The position numbers and the translations under genes are program-made. The notes beneath the pieces are model-generated. The model was given only the letters and a program-made list of their open reading frames with translations, was not told where the DNA came from and did not search any database. A stretch of 64,000 nucleotides of DNA from an uncultured Clostridia bacterium (GTDB taxonomy: Bacteria; Bacillota; Clostridia; TANB77; CAG-508): NCBI GenBank assembly GCA_934167755.1, contig CAKPLT010000003.1, positions 1-64,000 on the forward strand, read 5' to 3'. Positions within the stretch are counted from its first letter, which is position 1. Each line of letters begins with the position of its first letter. Positions 26,022 to 35,753 of the stretch are shown here, in pieces.

Positions 26022-27749
26022 TTACTTCTTTTCACCTAATATTCTTTTTATTTCTTCTTGTCTTTTTACTTTTTGAGTTGTTGTTTTTAAAAGTTCTTCA
26101 TCTGTTAAAATCATATTTTTGATATATTTATATGGTGGAAATGTCTTATTTATTTCTTTTATTTGTTCCCAAACCATTGTTCTTAGTTCATTTTCTGTAG
26201 CATTTGGATATTTTTCTTTTGCAACCTCTTTATTATATACTATTTTTACAGACAATTTTAAATCATTCTTATCTTTTTCATCAGGCATTCCATAAACTAT
26301 GCATTCTTTTACTAAATCAAGTCTATTTATTAAAGTTTCTAATTCTTCTGGAAAAACCTTTTTTCCATTTTTTAAAACTATCATATTTTTTTGTCTTCCT
26401 GTTAAAAAGATAAATCCATCTTTATCAATATATCCTAAATCTCCTGTATAGAACCATCCATCTCTTATTACTCTGTTTGTTTCTTCTTCATTTTCATAAT
26501 ATCCAAGCATTACATTTGGACCTTTTACACGAAGTTCTCCTATTCCATTTTCATCTTTATCTACTATTTCTAGTTCTACATTGTCCATTGGAAATCCTAT
26601 TGAACCGCTTCTCTTTTTGTATGCATTTTCTGCTGCGATTACAGGTGCAGTTTCTGTTAATCCATATCCTTGAACAAGTTCAATTCCTAAATCATTAAAT
26701 CCTTTTGCGACTTTTTTGTCTAATGGTGCTCCACCTGATATTATAAATCTCATATTTCCTCCGAGTGCATCTAATACAGGTTTAAACATTTTCTTTCTTA
26801 CATCTATATGAAATTTTAACAATGCATTACTTATTTTTTTTGCAAAATTGATTGTTTTTGTTTTTCCTTGTTTTTCAATTTCTTTTTCTATATTTCTATA
26901 TATTGCTTCTACAAGTAATGGAACTCCAACAAATAATGATACTTTGTATTCTCTTAGGTTTTGTGCTACATATCTTAGTCCATCTGGAAATGCTGTTGCT
27001 AGCCCTGATGCTAGCATTACTATCATTTCTGTTGATCCAAATATATGATGAAATGGCAAAAATGCTAAGTTAACATCCGTAGGTAAAAATTTTTCTACTA
27101 ATAACATTGCATATACATTTGATGCAACATTGTGTTGTGATAACATTACTGCTTTTGATTTTGATGTTGTTCCTGATGTAAATAATAATATTCCCATTTT
27201 GTCTTCATCTATCTTATTTTGCATATATTCTTTTTGACCTTGCTTTACTAATTCTTCTCCTTGTGCTTTTAAATTCCAAAAGTTTTGATATCCATCTTTT
27301 TCAGTCATACATATATATTGTTGTAAATTTGTATTTCCTCTCCTTTTTATTTCTTCTATATTTTCTATGTATTTTTCATCAAATACTACAACATCTGCTT
27401 TGCTTCTTTCTAAGCAACTTTCCAATTCATCTACTTGTAATTCTTTGTCTAATGGAACTGATACTATTCCTCCTAACAAATTTGCTAAATGTGTTATTAC
27501 CCATTCATATCTGTTTCTTCCTACTATTGCTATTCTTTTATTTTTTAATCCCATTTCATATAGTTTTGTTCCAAATGCATTGATATCTTGTAATAATTTC
27601 TTATATGTGATGTTTTCATATGTGACTTTTTTATCTTCTTTATGCTTTAATATAAATGCCGTATTTTTTGCATATTGTTTTGCTGAATTGTATATTATTC
27701 CTTTGATATCTTTAAATTCTATCGCATTAAAATATCTTTCTCTTTCCAT
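26022..27749 (-). CDS. Long-chain acyl-CoA synthetase / AMP-binding enzyme
   Basis: The 575 residues have the adenylate-forming signatures LFTSGTTSKSKAVMLS (P-loop), YGLTETAPV, YTGDLGYIDKDGF and the C-terminal catalytic Lys region (TTTQKVKRQEEIK). The family activates fatty acids via acyl-AMP. It is a single gene with its own promoter carrying operator-like palindromes. FadD-like length; chain length specificity is unknown. Confidence 0.9.
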   Translation of the reverse strand: MERERYFNAIEFKDIKGIIYNSAKQYAKNTAFILKHKEDKKVTYENITYKKLLQDINAFGTKLYEMGLKNKRIAIVGRNRYEWVITHLANLLGGIVSVPLDKELQVDELESCLERSKADVVVFDEKYIENIEEIKRRGNTNLQQYICMTEKDGYQNFWNLKAQGEELVKQGQKEYMQNKIDEDKMGILLFTSGTTSKSKAVMLSQHNVASNVYAMLLVEKFLPTDVNLAFLPFHHIFGSTEMIVMLASGLATAFPDGLRYVAQNLREYKVSLFVGVPLLVEAIYRNIEKEIEKQGKTKTINFAKKISNALLKFHIDVRKKMFKPVLDALGGNMRFIISGGAPLDKKVAKGFNDLGIELVQGYGLTETAPVIAAENAYKKRSGSIGFPMDNVELEIVDKDENGIGELRVKGPNVMLGYYENEEETNRVIRDGWFYTGDLGYIDKDGFIFLTGRQKNMIVLKNGKKVFPEELETLINRLDLVKECIVYGMPDEKDKNDLKLSVKIVYNKEVAKEKYPNATENELRTMVWEQIKEINKTFPPYKYIKNMILTDEELLKTTTQKVKRQEEIKRILGEKK

Positions 27750-27793
27750 TATACATTTCCTTTCTTTTTAATTATACCTACAATATTTTTTCT

Positions 27794-27839
27794 ATCTAGT
27801 TTTCAATACTAGATTATCACATTGATAATATGTTGTCAA
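27794..27839 (-). promoter_or_regulatory. Promoter with overlapping palindromic operators for the acyl-CoA synthetase gene
   Basis: On the minus strand TTGACA and TAATCT are 17 nt apart. ATTATCA-N3-TGATAAT (27813-27829) covers the spacer and -10 box, and ATCTAGT-N7-ACTAGAT (27794-27814) covers the start region. Both are placed where a repressor would block initiation. I do not recognise the regulator family. Confidence 0.6.
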
Positions 27840-27946
27840 TATACTGACCACACTTTCTAAAAATTCTGTACTAGGATAATTAATTATTTAAACTACAACA
27901 AAGAAGAGATTTCTAATCATAGGTAGTTATCCTATTACAAAAGTCT

Positions 27947-27976
27947 AAAAAGAACCTGAATACTTCAGATTCTTTC
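27947..27976 (-). terminator. Intrinsic terminator of the nuclease gene
   Basis: Read on the minus strand, AAGAATCTGAA and TTCAGGTTCTT form a hairpin with a 3-nt loop, followed by T residues. It begins 6 nt after the stop codon. Confidence 0.75.
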
Positions 27977-27981
27977 TTTAT

Positions 27982-28743
27982 CTATTTTGCTAATTTACTA
28001 CTTCCTGTTGTATAATCAATTTCAACCCCAGGCTGAACATTATAAACATATATATTAAAACATATGCCTTGCCCATTATCTTCAACAGAATATGCTTCCA
28101 TTTGAACTCCATTTGCAACTAAATTTTGATTTTCAAAAACAGGTGTAACTCTATATAATACATGATTTTTAGGATTTTTATCCATATATTCATCTACTTT
28201 ATTCTCAAATGGTAGCATTCCTTCTACATTCATATATCTCGTTCCTGTAATTAGATTCTTTTCATTTGCATTTTCTCCTGCTAACTGATACCCTATTAAA
28301 TGACATCTATTATATAAATAATTCCCATCCACAATTTCTGGGTATTTAGCTGTTTGCCAACCAGTAGGCTTTACGCTTGAAATGGCACCTCTTTTTTCAT
28401 CTTTTGCTGGCATAATTTCTTTACAAATGTTAGCATATGCAACTCCACATCTTCCAAGTGAATCTAAATCGCTGTATGTTTCAAATGCTTTTGTTGTATA
28501 TTCGTTTTCCGAAAAATATGGTTTATTATTATTTATCTCAACATATGGACTTTGATTATATTCTGGAATATTTTGTATACTTATTAGTGTAGAATTTGAT
28601 GTCTTTACAGTATTAGTCGTATTATCATCATTTGAATTTGCATTTCCTGTTCCATAGTATCCTGTTATCCCTATTATAATTGCTACACATAGAACCATTA
28701 TTAGTTCACTTAAATTATTTCTTTTGTTTCTTTTTTTGCTCAT
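27982..28743 (-). CDS. Secreted/membrane-anchored DNA/RNA non-specific endonuclease
   Basis: The 253 residues have an N-terminal membrane anchor or signal (about 12-32) and a beta-beta-alpha-metal nuclease domain with NRCHLIGYQLAGENANEKNL and TRYMN. In this family (EndA/NucA-type) the catalytic His and the metal-binding Asn lie in these motifs. The canonical DRGH is replaced by NRCH, as in the EndA branch. The role is extracellular DNA degradation or uptake; the exact role is not visible. Confidence 0.85.
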   Translation of the reverse strand: MSKKRNKRNNLSELIMVLCVAIIIGITGYYGTGNANSNDDNTTNTVKTSNSTLISIQNIPEYNQSPYVEINNNKPYFSENEYTTKAFETYSDLDSLGRCGVAYANICKEIMPAKDEKRGAISSVKPTGWQTAKYPEIVDGNYLYNRCHLIGYQLAGENANEKNLITGTRYMNVEGMLPFENKVDEYMDKNPKNHVLYRVTPVFENQNLVANGVQMEAYSVEDNGQGICFNIYVYNVQPGVEIDYTTGSSKLAK

Positions 28744-28756
28744 TTTTTAATCCTTC

Positions 28757-29104
28757 CTATTTTTGTGATTCTTCTAACATATCATACCCATTTTCTGAAT
28801 ATAACTCATATTTTCCATTTTTATACTGAAGCATCGCTCCTTCTTTTGCTACTTTTAATAATTCTTCAGATGTTATTACTTCTTTAAATTCATGTTCTGG
28901 CTTATCTGTAAAATCCCATAAATACACTTCTCCATTTCTATCTTCTGTTACTAAGTATAAATGCCCTTCTTTTCTATCTTCTTGTAGTTCTTGATTTTGC
29001 CTATTTTTATTTTCTAGACTTTCTGATAATTCTTTCATAAATTCTTCTACATTATCATTTTTTTTAATCTGATTTGCTATGTTTTTTATTAAGTCTAAAT
29101 TCAC
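28757..29104 (-). CDS. Small uncharacterised cytoplasmic protein
   Basis: The protein is 115 residues and acidic, with a helical N-terminus followed by a compact beta-rich half (HLYLVTEDRNGEVYLWDF, MLQYKNGKYELYSENGYD). I do not recognise it. The start is GTG with an ideal AGGAGG 6 nt upstream; an upstream ATG would add 12 residues but has no ribosome site. The gene lies 13 nt before the nuclease gene, so the two are probably cotranscribed. Confidence 0.65.
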   Translation of the reverse strand: MNLDLIKNIANQIKKNDNVEEFMKELSESLENKNRQNQELQEDRKEGHLYLVTEDRNGEVYLWDFTDKPEHEFKEVITSEELLKVAKEGAMLQYKNGKYELYSENGYDMLEESQK

Positions 29105-29133
29105 AAAGTTCCTCCTTTCTTTTAAATAATATT

Positions 29134-29322
29134 TTAGCAAAAGAAAACTATCATTCCTCCAACAATTGTAAGTATCACTCCTAAAATTTTGAAGCCACTT
29201 GTAGCTTCATTTTGGTCCCCAAAATTAAAAACTTTTTTTGTAATTATTCTAGCATCATACACTAAAACAACACCTATTAATAGTATTACTGATCCAATTA
29301 ATTTTAAAATTATTTTTCCCAT
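29134..29322 (-). CDS. Small two-helix membrane protein
   Basis: The 62 residues have two hydrophobic helices (about 4-22 and 41-61) joined by a polar loop. I chose MGKIIL as the start because AAAGGA lies about 8 nt before it. The function is unknown. It heads a short run with the 115-residue protein and the nuclease. Confidence 0.6.
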   Translation of the reverse strand: MGKIILKLIGSVILLIGVVLVYDARIITKKVFNFGDQNEATSGFKILGVILTIVGGMIVFFC

Positions 29323-29377
29323 ATTCAACATCCTTTTCTTTACAATTTTTCTTATCTATTATAGTCATATCAATAAT

Positions 29378-31426
29378 TTAGATTTCTATTCTTGAACTAA
29401 ATTTTTCTTTAACAAGTTCATTTAATTTTTCATTTTTTTCTTTTTCAAGTAACGGATCATCTTCCATTATCTTTATTGCTAAACCTTGAACCTTTTTCAA
29501 TGTTCCTATATCTTCAAATAAATTAGCTATTTTAAATTCTGGAAGTCCATGTTGCTCTGTTCCGAAAAAGTCTCCTGAGCCTCTAAGTTCTAAGTCTTTT
29601 TCAGAAATTACAAATCCATCGTTTGTATCACACATTACTTTCATTCTTTGTCTTATTGTGTCTCCATTTCCTTCATATTTTAAAATACAATATGATTGAT
29701 ATTCTCCTCTTCCAACCCTTCCTCTTAATTGATGTAGTTGTGCTAATCCAAATCTTTCTGCATTTTCCACAACCATAATACTTGCATTTGGAACGTTTAC
29801 ACCTACTTCTATTACAGTTGTTGCAATCAAAATCTGAATCTCTCCATCTTTAAATTTTAACATAATTTCATCTTTTTCTTTTGGTTTCATTTTTCCATGT
29901 AAATATGCAACTTTATATTCGCTGAATGTTTCTTTTTGATATCTTTCTGCAAGTTCTATTACTGATTGTAAGCCTTCCATATCTTCATTTTCTTCAACTA
30001 AAGGACATACAATATATGCTTGTCTTCCTTCTTTAATCTGTTTTCTTATAAAATTATTTACTCGTTCTTCCATATTTTTTCTAACAGCATATGTTTCTAT
30101 TTTTTTTCTGTTTGGTGGAAGTTCATCAATTATTGATATATCCAAATCTCCATATAATATCAATGCAAGTGTTCTTGGAATCGGTGTTGCAGACATTGCT
30201 ATTATATCTGGATTTTGTCCTTTTGATGCTATTGTCCCACGCTGTTTTACACCAAATCTATGTTGCTCATCTGTTACAACTAGTCCTAAATTTTTAAATA
30301 CTACATTTTCTTCTAATATTGCATGTGTTCCAATAAGTATATCTATTTCGCCATTTTGCAATTTTTCTAATATTTCTGCTTTCTTCTTTTTAGTGATACT
30401 TGAAATTAATAATTCTGTTCTTATTCCTAATTCTTCTAAAATTCCTTGGAAACTTTCTAAATGTTGACTTGCAAGTATTGCAGTTGGCGCCATTATAGCT
30501 GCTTGATATCCAGATTTTACAGCTTTATATGCAGCTATCATTGCAACTACTGTTTTTCCTGAACCTACATCTCCTTGAAGAAGTCTGTTCATTGGTTTAT
30601 TACTTTCCATATCTTTATCGATTTCTTCTAATACTCTTAATTGTGCTTTTGTTAATCTAAATGGTAACATATTTATTACATCAGACATTTTAGCATCTTT
30701 ACTAAATTGAATTCCATCTGTTTCATGTTCATAATTGTTTTTTAATTTTAATAAAGCCAATTGCATTGTAAGTAATTCTTCAAATACAAGTCTTTCACGA
30801 GCTTTATTAAAATCAGAAAATTCTACTGGAAAATGTATTCTTTCTATTGTACTATTTATATCCCACAAATTATTTTCTTTTAATATATATTCTGGTAGTG
30901 TTTCTGGTAACTGATTTTTTACTTCTAAAAGGCCATTTTCTATAATTTTTCTTAATGTATTTTGTTTTAGTTCAAATGTTAGCGGATAAATTGGAATTAT
31001 TTTTCCTGTGTTTTTGCTTTGATCTATTTCATCATATACAGGTGAATTCATTTCATATCTTGAACCTCTTATCGAAATCTTTCCAAAAAATCTATACATT
31101 CTACCTGGTTGAAATTTGTCCCTTAAATATCCTTGATTAAACCATGTTATATAACATGTTCCTGTTTGATCTTTTACTATTAATTTGCTAATTGTCATTT
31201 TTCCTTTGTGCATTTCACTCATTCTTCCAGTAGGCATTGCTTCTATTAATACTTCTTCTCCATCAGTACATTCATACAAGTTCTTTGGTTTACTTCTATC
31301 TTCATAGTCTCTTGGATAATATTCTATTAGGTCTTTTAATGTATATATATTAAGTTTATTTAGCAATTTTACTCTATTAGGTCCTACTGTTTTTACATAT
31401 TTTACATCTTTATTTAGGTCTAACAT
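29378..31426 (-). CDS. recG: ATP-dependent DNA helicase RecG
   Basis: The 682 residues have an N-terminal wedge/OB domain, a helicase core with Walker A GDVGSGKTVVA, motif II DEQHR, motif III SATPIPRT and motif VI QLRGRVGR, plus the C-terminal TRG motif region. RecG remodels stalled forks and Holliday junctions. It is the end of a run with the metallophosphatase, tsaD and M50 protease genes. Confidence 0.95.
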   Translation of the reverse strand: MLDLNKDVKYVKTVGPNRVKLLNKLNIYTLKDLIEYYPRDYEDRSKPKNLYECTDGEEVLIEAMPTGRMSEMHKGKMTISKLIVKDQTGTCYITWFNQGYLRDKFQPGRMYRFFGKISIRGSRYEMNSPVYDEIDQSKNTGKIIPIYPLTFELKQNTLRKIIENGLLEVKNQLPETLPEYILKENNLWDINSTIERIHFPVEFSDFNKARERLVFEELLTMQLALLKLKNNYEHETDGIQFSKDAKMSDVINMLPFRLTKAQLRVLEEIDKDMESNKPMNRLLQGDVGSGKTVVAMIAAYKAVKSGYQAAIMAPTAILASQHLESFQGILEELGIRTELLISSITKKKKAEILEKLQNGEIDILIGTHAILEENVVFKNLGLVVTDEQHRFGVKQRGTIASKGQNPDIIAMSATPIPRTLALILYGDLDISIIDELPPNRKKIETYAVRKNMEERVNNFIRKQIKEGRQAYIVCPLVEENEDMEGLQSVIELAERYQKETFSEYKVAYLHGKMKPKEKDEIMLKFKDGEIQILIATTVIEVGVNVPNASIMVVENAERFGLAQLHQLRGRVGRGEYQSYCILKYEGNGDTIRQRMKVMCDTNDGFVISEKDLELRGSGDFFGTEQHGLPEFKIANLFEDIGTLKKVQGLAIKIMEDDPLLEKEKNEKLNELVKEKFSSRIEI

Positions 31427-31438
31427 TGTTACTCCTCT

Positions 31439-32143
31439 TTATATTTTTTCTAATCTAAAATCCAACCCATCTGCACTAACAAGTTTAAACTGGATACCTT
31501 CGACTTCTCCCTCAATAGCATCCTTTATAGAAGCTCCATGCAAATGTCCATAGTAGCACCTTTTTACTTTATATCTCTTCATAAGTTCTACAAACTTTGC
31601 TTCTTGTTCTAACTCTATTTTTGCTTTTGTTATAGGTGGATAGTGCATAAAAACTATTATTTCTTTGTCACTACCATATTTATTTACTCCATCTTGTAAT
31701 GATAATTCTAATCTTATAAGCTCTCTATTTATTAGTTTTTCGTCATTTCCTTCATCTGCAATACTCCATCCTCTAGTACCACATAAAATTTTATCTTCAA
31801 ATTCATAGCTATTATTATATAAAAAATCTATATCTTGAAAAAAATTTTCCTTTAGAAAATTTCTCATATTTGTTACTGTTGTCCACCAGTAGTCATGGTT
31901 TCCTTTTAACATAAGCTTTTTTCCTGGCAAATTGCTTAAATATTCAAAATCTAATTTAGTATTTTCTAAATATGTTTCCCATGAAAAATCTCCTAGCAAA
32001 ATAACCAAGTCATTCTCTTTAACTTTTTCTATCCAATCTTTTCTTATTTTTTCTTCATGACCTGTCCAATTATCCCCAAATATATCCATTGGCTTAGGTA
32101 CTCTAAATGATAAATGTAGGTCTCCTATTACAAATATTGACAT
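31439..32143 (-). CDS. Calcineurin-like metallophosphoesterase
   Basis: The 234 residues carry the five metallophosphoesterase blocks: VIGDLHL, LLGDFSW, LKGNHDYWW, FMHYPP and YGHLHG. Both metal sites look intact. Family members hydrolyse phosphomonoesters or diesters; the substrate is unknown. It is 12 nt upstream of recG. Confidence 0.88.
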   Translation of the reverse strand: MSIFVIGDLHLSFRVPKPMDIFGDNWTGHEEKIRKDWIEKVKENDLVILLGDFSWETYLENTKLDFEYLSNLPGKKLMLKGNHDYWWTTVTNMRNFLKENFFQDIDFLYNNSYEFEDKILCGTRGWSIADEGNDEKLINRELIRLELSLQDGVNKYGSDKEIIVFMHYPPITKAKIELEQEAKFVELMKRYKVKRCYYGHLHGASIKDAIEGEVEGIQFKLVSADGLDFRLEKI

Positions 32144-32159
32144 ACTATTTTTTCCTTTT

Positions 32160-33152
32160 CTATTCTCCTATTTTTAAGTTTGGCACTGCATTTAATGTAT
32201 TTTCTGATAAATCACCATGTAGATATCTATAATATCCTGCTGCTCCTATCATTGCAGCATTATCTCCACATAATTTCAAATCTGGTTTATATATTTTTAT
32301 TCCATCTTTTTCTAATTTTTCAAATTCACTTCTGATATGTGTATTTGCAGAAACTCCTCCTGCTAATACAACTTTTTTTATTCCTGTTTGTTCAATTGCT
32401 ATTTGAATATTTTCTACAAGAACTTCTGTAACAGCTTTTTCGAAACTCATACATAAATCAGCTTTACTTATATCAGGATTTTTATGATGTAAGTTTATTA
32501 CTGCTGTTTTTATTCCACTAAAACTAAAATCTAAATTTTCAAAATGAGTTTTTGGGAAATCAATTGTTGCTTGTCCTTGTTGTGCTAATTTATCTACTTT
32601 CGGTCCTCCTGGATATCCTAAACCTACAACTCTTGCTACTTTATCAAATGCTTCTCCTATTGCATCATCTCGTGTTCTACCTAGAACTTCCATATCACAA
32701 TAATCTTTTACATATACTATTTGTGTATTTCCTCCTGATGTTAACATACATAAAAATGGTGGTTCTAAATCCGGGTGTGTTATGTAATTTGCTGCAATAT
32801 GTCCTTCTAAGTGATTTACACCTACCAATGGCTTATTCAATGCATATGCTATTCCTCTAGCATATGATACTCCTACTAATAATGCCCCTACTAGACCTGG
32901 TCCATATGTTGGTGCAATTACATCAACATCTTCAAAATTCATATTTGCTTCTTTTAATGCTGTTTTTGCTACTCTTGAAATTGCTTCTATATGGTTTCTT
33001 GAAGCTATTTCTGGTACAACTCCTCCATATTGTTCATGAATTTTTATTTGTGTATCTATTATATTTGATAAAACCTCTCTACCATTTTTTACGATGGCAA
33101 CAGAGGTTTCGTCACAACTTGATTCTACTCCTAAAACTATTATATCTTTCAT
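32160..33152 (-). CDS. tsaD: tRNA N6-adenosine threonylcarbamoyltransferase TsaD
   Basis: The 330 residues have ASKHA folds with GVESSCDETSVAIV, the metal-binding HLEGH motif (near 112-116), ASRNHIE and the C-terminal GGVSAN and CGDNAAMIG loops. TsaD forms t6A37 in tRNAs reading ANN codons, with TsaB/TsaE/TsaC. It is in an operon between the M50 protease and phosphoesterase genes. Confidence 0.96.
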   Translation of the reverse strand: MKDIIVLGVESSCDETSVAIVKNGREVLSNIIDTQIKIHEQYGGVVPEIASRNHIEAISRVAKTALKEANMNFEDVDVIAPTYGPGLVGALLVGVSYARGIAYALNKPLVGVNHLEGHIAANYITHPDLEPPFLCMLTSGGNTQIVYVKDYCDMEVLGRTRDDAIGEAFDKVARVVGLGYPGGPKVDKLAQQGQATIDFPKTHFENLDFSFSGIKTAVINLHHKNPDISKADLCMSFEKAVTEVLVENIQIAIEQTGIKKVVLAGGVSANTHIRSEFEKLEKDGIKIYKPDLKLCGDNAAMIGAAGYYRYLHGDLSENTLNAVPNLKIGE

Positions 33153-33165
33153 GTCTATTCTCCTA

Positions 33166-33903
33166 TTATGATATTTTGAATATCGTCATTGCTAATCCCA
33201 ATATTTTGTTTGTCATCCATCCAATTATTGGTGATATTAATCTTCCTGCAATTCCTGTTATCCATATAATTAAAAATATAAAATAAAATGTTTGCTCATG
33301 TTCTATAAACCATGATTTAGCATTATGTGGTAATATTGGTAAAAAGATTTTTGATCCATCTAGTGGTGGTAATGGTATTAAGTTAAATACTCCTAAACCA
33401 ATATTTATTGTAATAATATAAATAATTATTGATATGATTATTATTCCTATTTTACTCATTACAAATACTGCCCCAGCAAATTTCACAATTGCACAATATA
33501 TAAGTGCAAATATAATTGCAGTTATAAAATTCATCAATGGCCCTGCAAATGATACTATTGCATCTGCTTTTTCTACTGATATATTTCTATTATAATTTCT
33601 TGGATCTATTTGTACAGGCTTTCCCCATCCTATATGTGCAAATAGTAACATTGCTAATCCTAATGGGTCAACATGGTCAAATGGATTTAGACTAAGCCTT
33701 CCTTGTCTTAATGGTGTGTCATCTCCCAATTTGTATGCTGCAAATGCATGGCCAAATTCGTGTACTGTTATTGCTAACAATACAGCAGGAACAGATAATA
33801 CTAAATCAAATATTCCTGCTGTTCCATAACTTGCTAGTGACAACAGTACTAATATTCCTATTATTATATATAATGTTTTTTTATCAAAATTAAATCCAAA
33901 CAT
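33166..33903 (-). CDS. Site-2-type zinc metalloprotease (M50), membrane
   Basis: The 245 residues are multi-pass, with the zinc motif HEFGH (near 49-53) in a membrane helix and the third ligand in NLIPLPPLDGSK. There is no PDZ domain, so it belongs to the short Bacillus YwhC-like rhomboid-unrelated group rather than RseP. The substrate is unknown. It is the first gene of the tsaD-recG run. Confidence 0.88.
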   Translation of the reverse strand: MFGFNFDKKTLYIIIGILVLLSLASYGTAGIFDLVLSVPAVLLAITVHEFGHAFAAYKLGDDTPLRQGRLSLNPFDHVDPLGLAMLLFAHIGWGKPVQIDPRNYNRNISVEKADAIVSFAGPLMNFITAIIFALIYCAIVKFAGAVFVMSKIGIIIISIIIYIITINIGLGVFNLIPLPPLDGSKIFLPILPHNAKSWFIEHEQTFYFIFLIIWITGIAGRLISPIIGWMTNKILGLAMTIFKIS

Positions 33904-33970
33904 AAATCTTCTCCTATCTTTTTTTTCGTTTATAATATATCATATTTTATATATGATTGCAACAAAAATG

Positions 33971-34002
33971 AAAAAAAGAGGAGTGAAATATTATTCACTC
34001 CC
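33971..34002 (-). terminator. Intrinsic terminator of the 144-residue orphan gene
   Basis: On the minus strand GGAGTGAAT and ATTTCACTCC pair around AA and are followed by TCTTTTTTTC. This is a strong terminator about 30 nt after the stop. Confidence 0.85.
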
Positions 34003-34029
34003 CTCGAGGTTTGCAAGATGCTGACTGTA

Positions 34030-34464
34030 CTAGCCAACAATCTTATTGATATCAATAATTTTCGCAATAGCTTCTGCATTATCTGCACATACCAAGAAAA
34101 GTTTTCTCAGCTTTTCAACCTGCTCATGAGACTTCTCCTCAGAAATCAATGACTCAACATTCTCCAGCATCTTATCCAAAAGACATATCATTTCCTTGCG
34201 AGTACAATCATGCATTTTTACTGCTCTAACAGTACCATTGATATCAGCTGTCCAGTTATAAATTTTGTTTAACTGGTTGTCTTTTACTGACTTCTCCATA
34301 AGTACTGCAAGACTATTAATTGCTGTTTCGACTGCTTCTGTAGTAGATGCTTCCATAAGTTTGCTCTTTACAGAATTAACTTCCTTACGGAAATATTCAT
34401 AGCGTTCTCTCTGAGTCATCATACGGATTCCGCAGTTTCCATTGTTCATTTCGTTGTTTGCCAT
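34030..34464 (-). CDS. Orphan helical protein with atypical composition
   Basis: The 144 residues are almost wholly helical and contain several Cys (NCG, HDC, ICLL, VCAD). I do not recognise it. The base and codon use differ from neighbours (more C and G in third positions, CTG Leu, CGT/CGC Arg). The gene has its own perfect promoter and strong terminator. These are signs of acquisition, as for the genes at 39941-41038 and 46577-47320. Function unknown. Confidence 0.7.
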   Translation of the reverse strand: MANNEMNNGNCGIRMMTQRERYEYFRKEVNSVKSKLMEASTTEAVETAINSLAVLMEKSVKDNQLNKIYNWTADINGTVRAVKMHDCTRKEMICLLDKMLENVESLISEEKSHEQVEKLRKLFLVCADNAEAIAKIIDINKIVG

Positions 34465-34523
34465 AGTTGTTTACCTCTCTTATTTTTTATTTAAAGAGAT
34501 TCTTGACCTCTTTACATAATTAT

Positions 34524-34552
34524 ATTATACTATCTTTAGCTAAAATTGTCAA
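34524..34552 (-). promoter_or_regulatory. Consensus promoter of the 144-residue orphan
   Basis: TTGACA-N17-TATAAT is present on the minus strand, with a GAGAGG ribosome site about 60 nt downstream. A short AAAGAG/CTCTTT hairpin lies in the leader. Confidence 0.8.
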
Positions 34553-34592
34553 ATGAATGTGATTTTTCAAAATAGAATCGTCTTCTTTTTAA

Positions 34593-35636
34593 CTAAATTT
34601 CAAAACCATTAATAAATTGATTAATATCTGTTTTCAAGTTATTATATTCCTTTTCATCTCCGAAAAATGTAATCGTGTAAATATTTCCATTTGCAGATAA
34701 AAATGTTTGTTGCATAATATATCCATTTTCTCCATCCGTTGATTCAGATGTAACCTGGTAAGCTTTATTATTATTAATTTTTATTTCTTTTGTATTTTTT
34801 TCATTAATATATTCTCGTGAATTTAATTCTTTTTGTTGCTTTACATATTCATCTAATGTAGTATTTGTTTTTACAGTACTTACATATATTGATGATGTAT
34901 ATTCTGAATTTGTTGTAGATGGAATTTCTAATTGTAATGCTCCTAGATATGCACTGTTTGGTCCTACTTTATCTGAATCTACTTTTGGAGTTAATGTCCA
35001 ATTTTCATTATATTTAAAACTATAGTTTTCATTTTTATATTGTTTCCAATTTGAATTTTCTTCACTTTTTTCAACTGCTTTTGATATATCAACAGGTATC
35101 GTTGCAACTTTATTAAATTTTTCTTCATCAATCATTTTTAAGTATACTTCTATAGTTATTTTAGAATTTTTGTTTATTCTTTCACTAATTATTCTATCAT
35201 TATATATTGTTTCATCATATTGTTTTTCTTCTTCACAAAATGTTGCAATCTCTTCATTTTTTTCATCTAATATTTTATAATATTTCTCAAAACTATCACC
35301 ATTATAATTTGTTTTATCTGTTTTTATTTTTAACATATTTGTATAAGAACCTGTAATAAATTCAGTTACAGTTACATATGCATTTTTAGCAATCTGATAT
35401 TTTTGTGGATTTTCAAATTCATATGTTTTAGAATCTTCAAGTTTACTTACATTAATTTTTTCTTCATATTTACTATTTATGCCAAGGTTTCTTAGCAAAG
35501 GTGAAATAATAGTTTCTGTTCCATTTACATGTGTATATGTGCATCCTCCAAAAAATATTACTAATACTGAACATGCCGCAATTGATACTCTTTTTATATA
35601 ATTACTCATTTTTAATTTTTCATTTTTTTCTTTCAT
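34593..35636 (-). CDS. Putative lipoprotein, surface-exposed
   Basis: The 347 residues start with a positively charged N-terminus and hydrophobic stretch ending FFGGC (C32), an imperfect lipobox. Two beta-rich domains follow; the second (YSFKYNENWTLTP... to the end) resembles the PsbP/YcnI-like fold of small secreted proteins, an impression only. GAGG precedes the ATG. It is monocistronic. Function unknown. Confidence 0.72.
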   Translation of the reverse strand: MKEKNEKLKMSNYIKRVSIAACSVLVIFFGGCTYTHVNGTETIISPLLRNLGINSKYEEKINVSKLEDSKTYEFENPQKYQIAKNAYVTVTEFITGSYTNMLKIKTDKTNYNGDSFEKYYKILDEKNEEIATFCEEEKQYDETIYNDRIISERINKNSKITIEVYLKMIDEEKFNKVATIPVDISKAVEKSEENSNWKQYKNENYSFKYNENWTLTPKVDSDKVGPNSAYLGALQLEIPSTTNSEYTSSIYVSTVKTNTTLDEYVKQQKELNSREYINEKNTKEIKINNNKAYQVTSESTDGENGYIMQQTFLSANGNIYTITFFGDEKEYNNLKTDINQFINGFEI

Positions 35637-35753
35637 ATTTACCTCACTTTCAAAGTTTGAAAATAGTTGATTTATTTTTTAATAAGATTATCATAAACTC
35701 TATTATAACATACAATACTTCCATTTCAAAATAGAGCATATCTAAAATACGCT

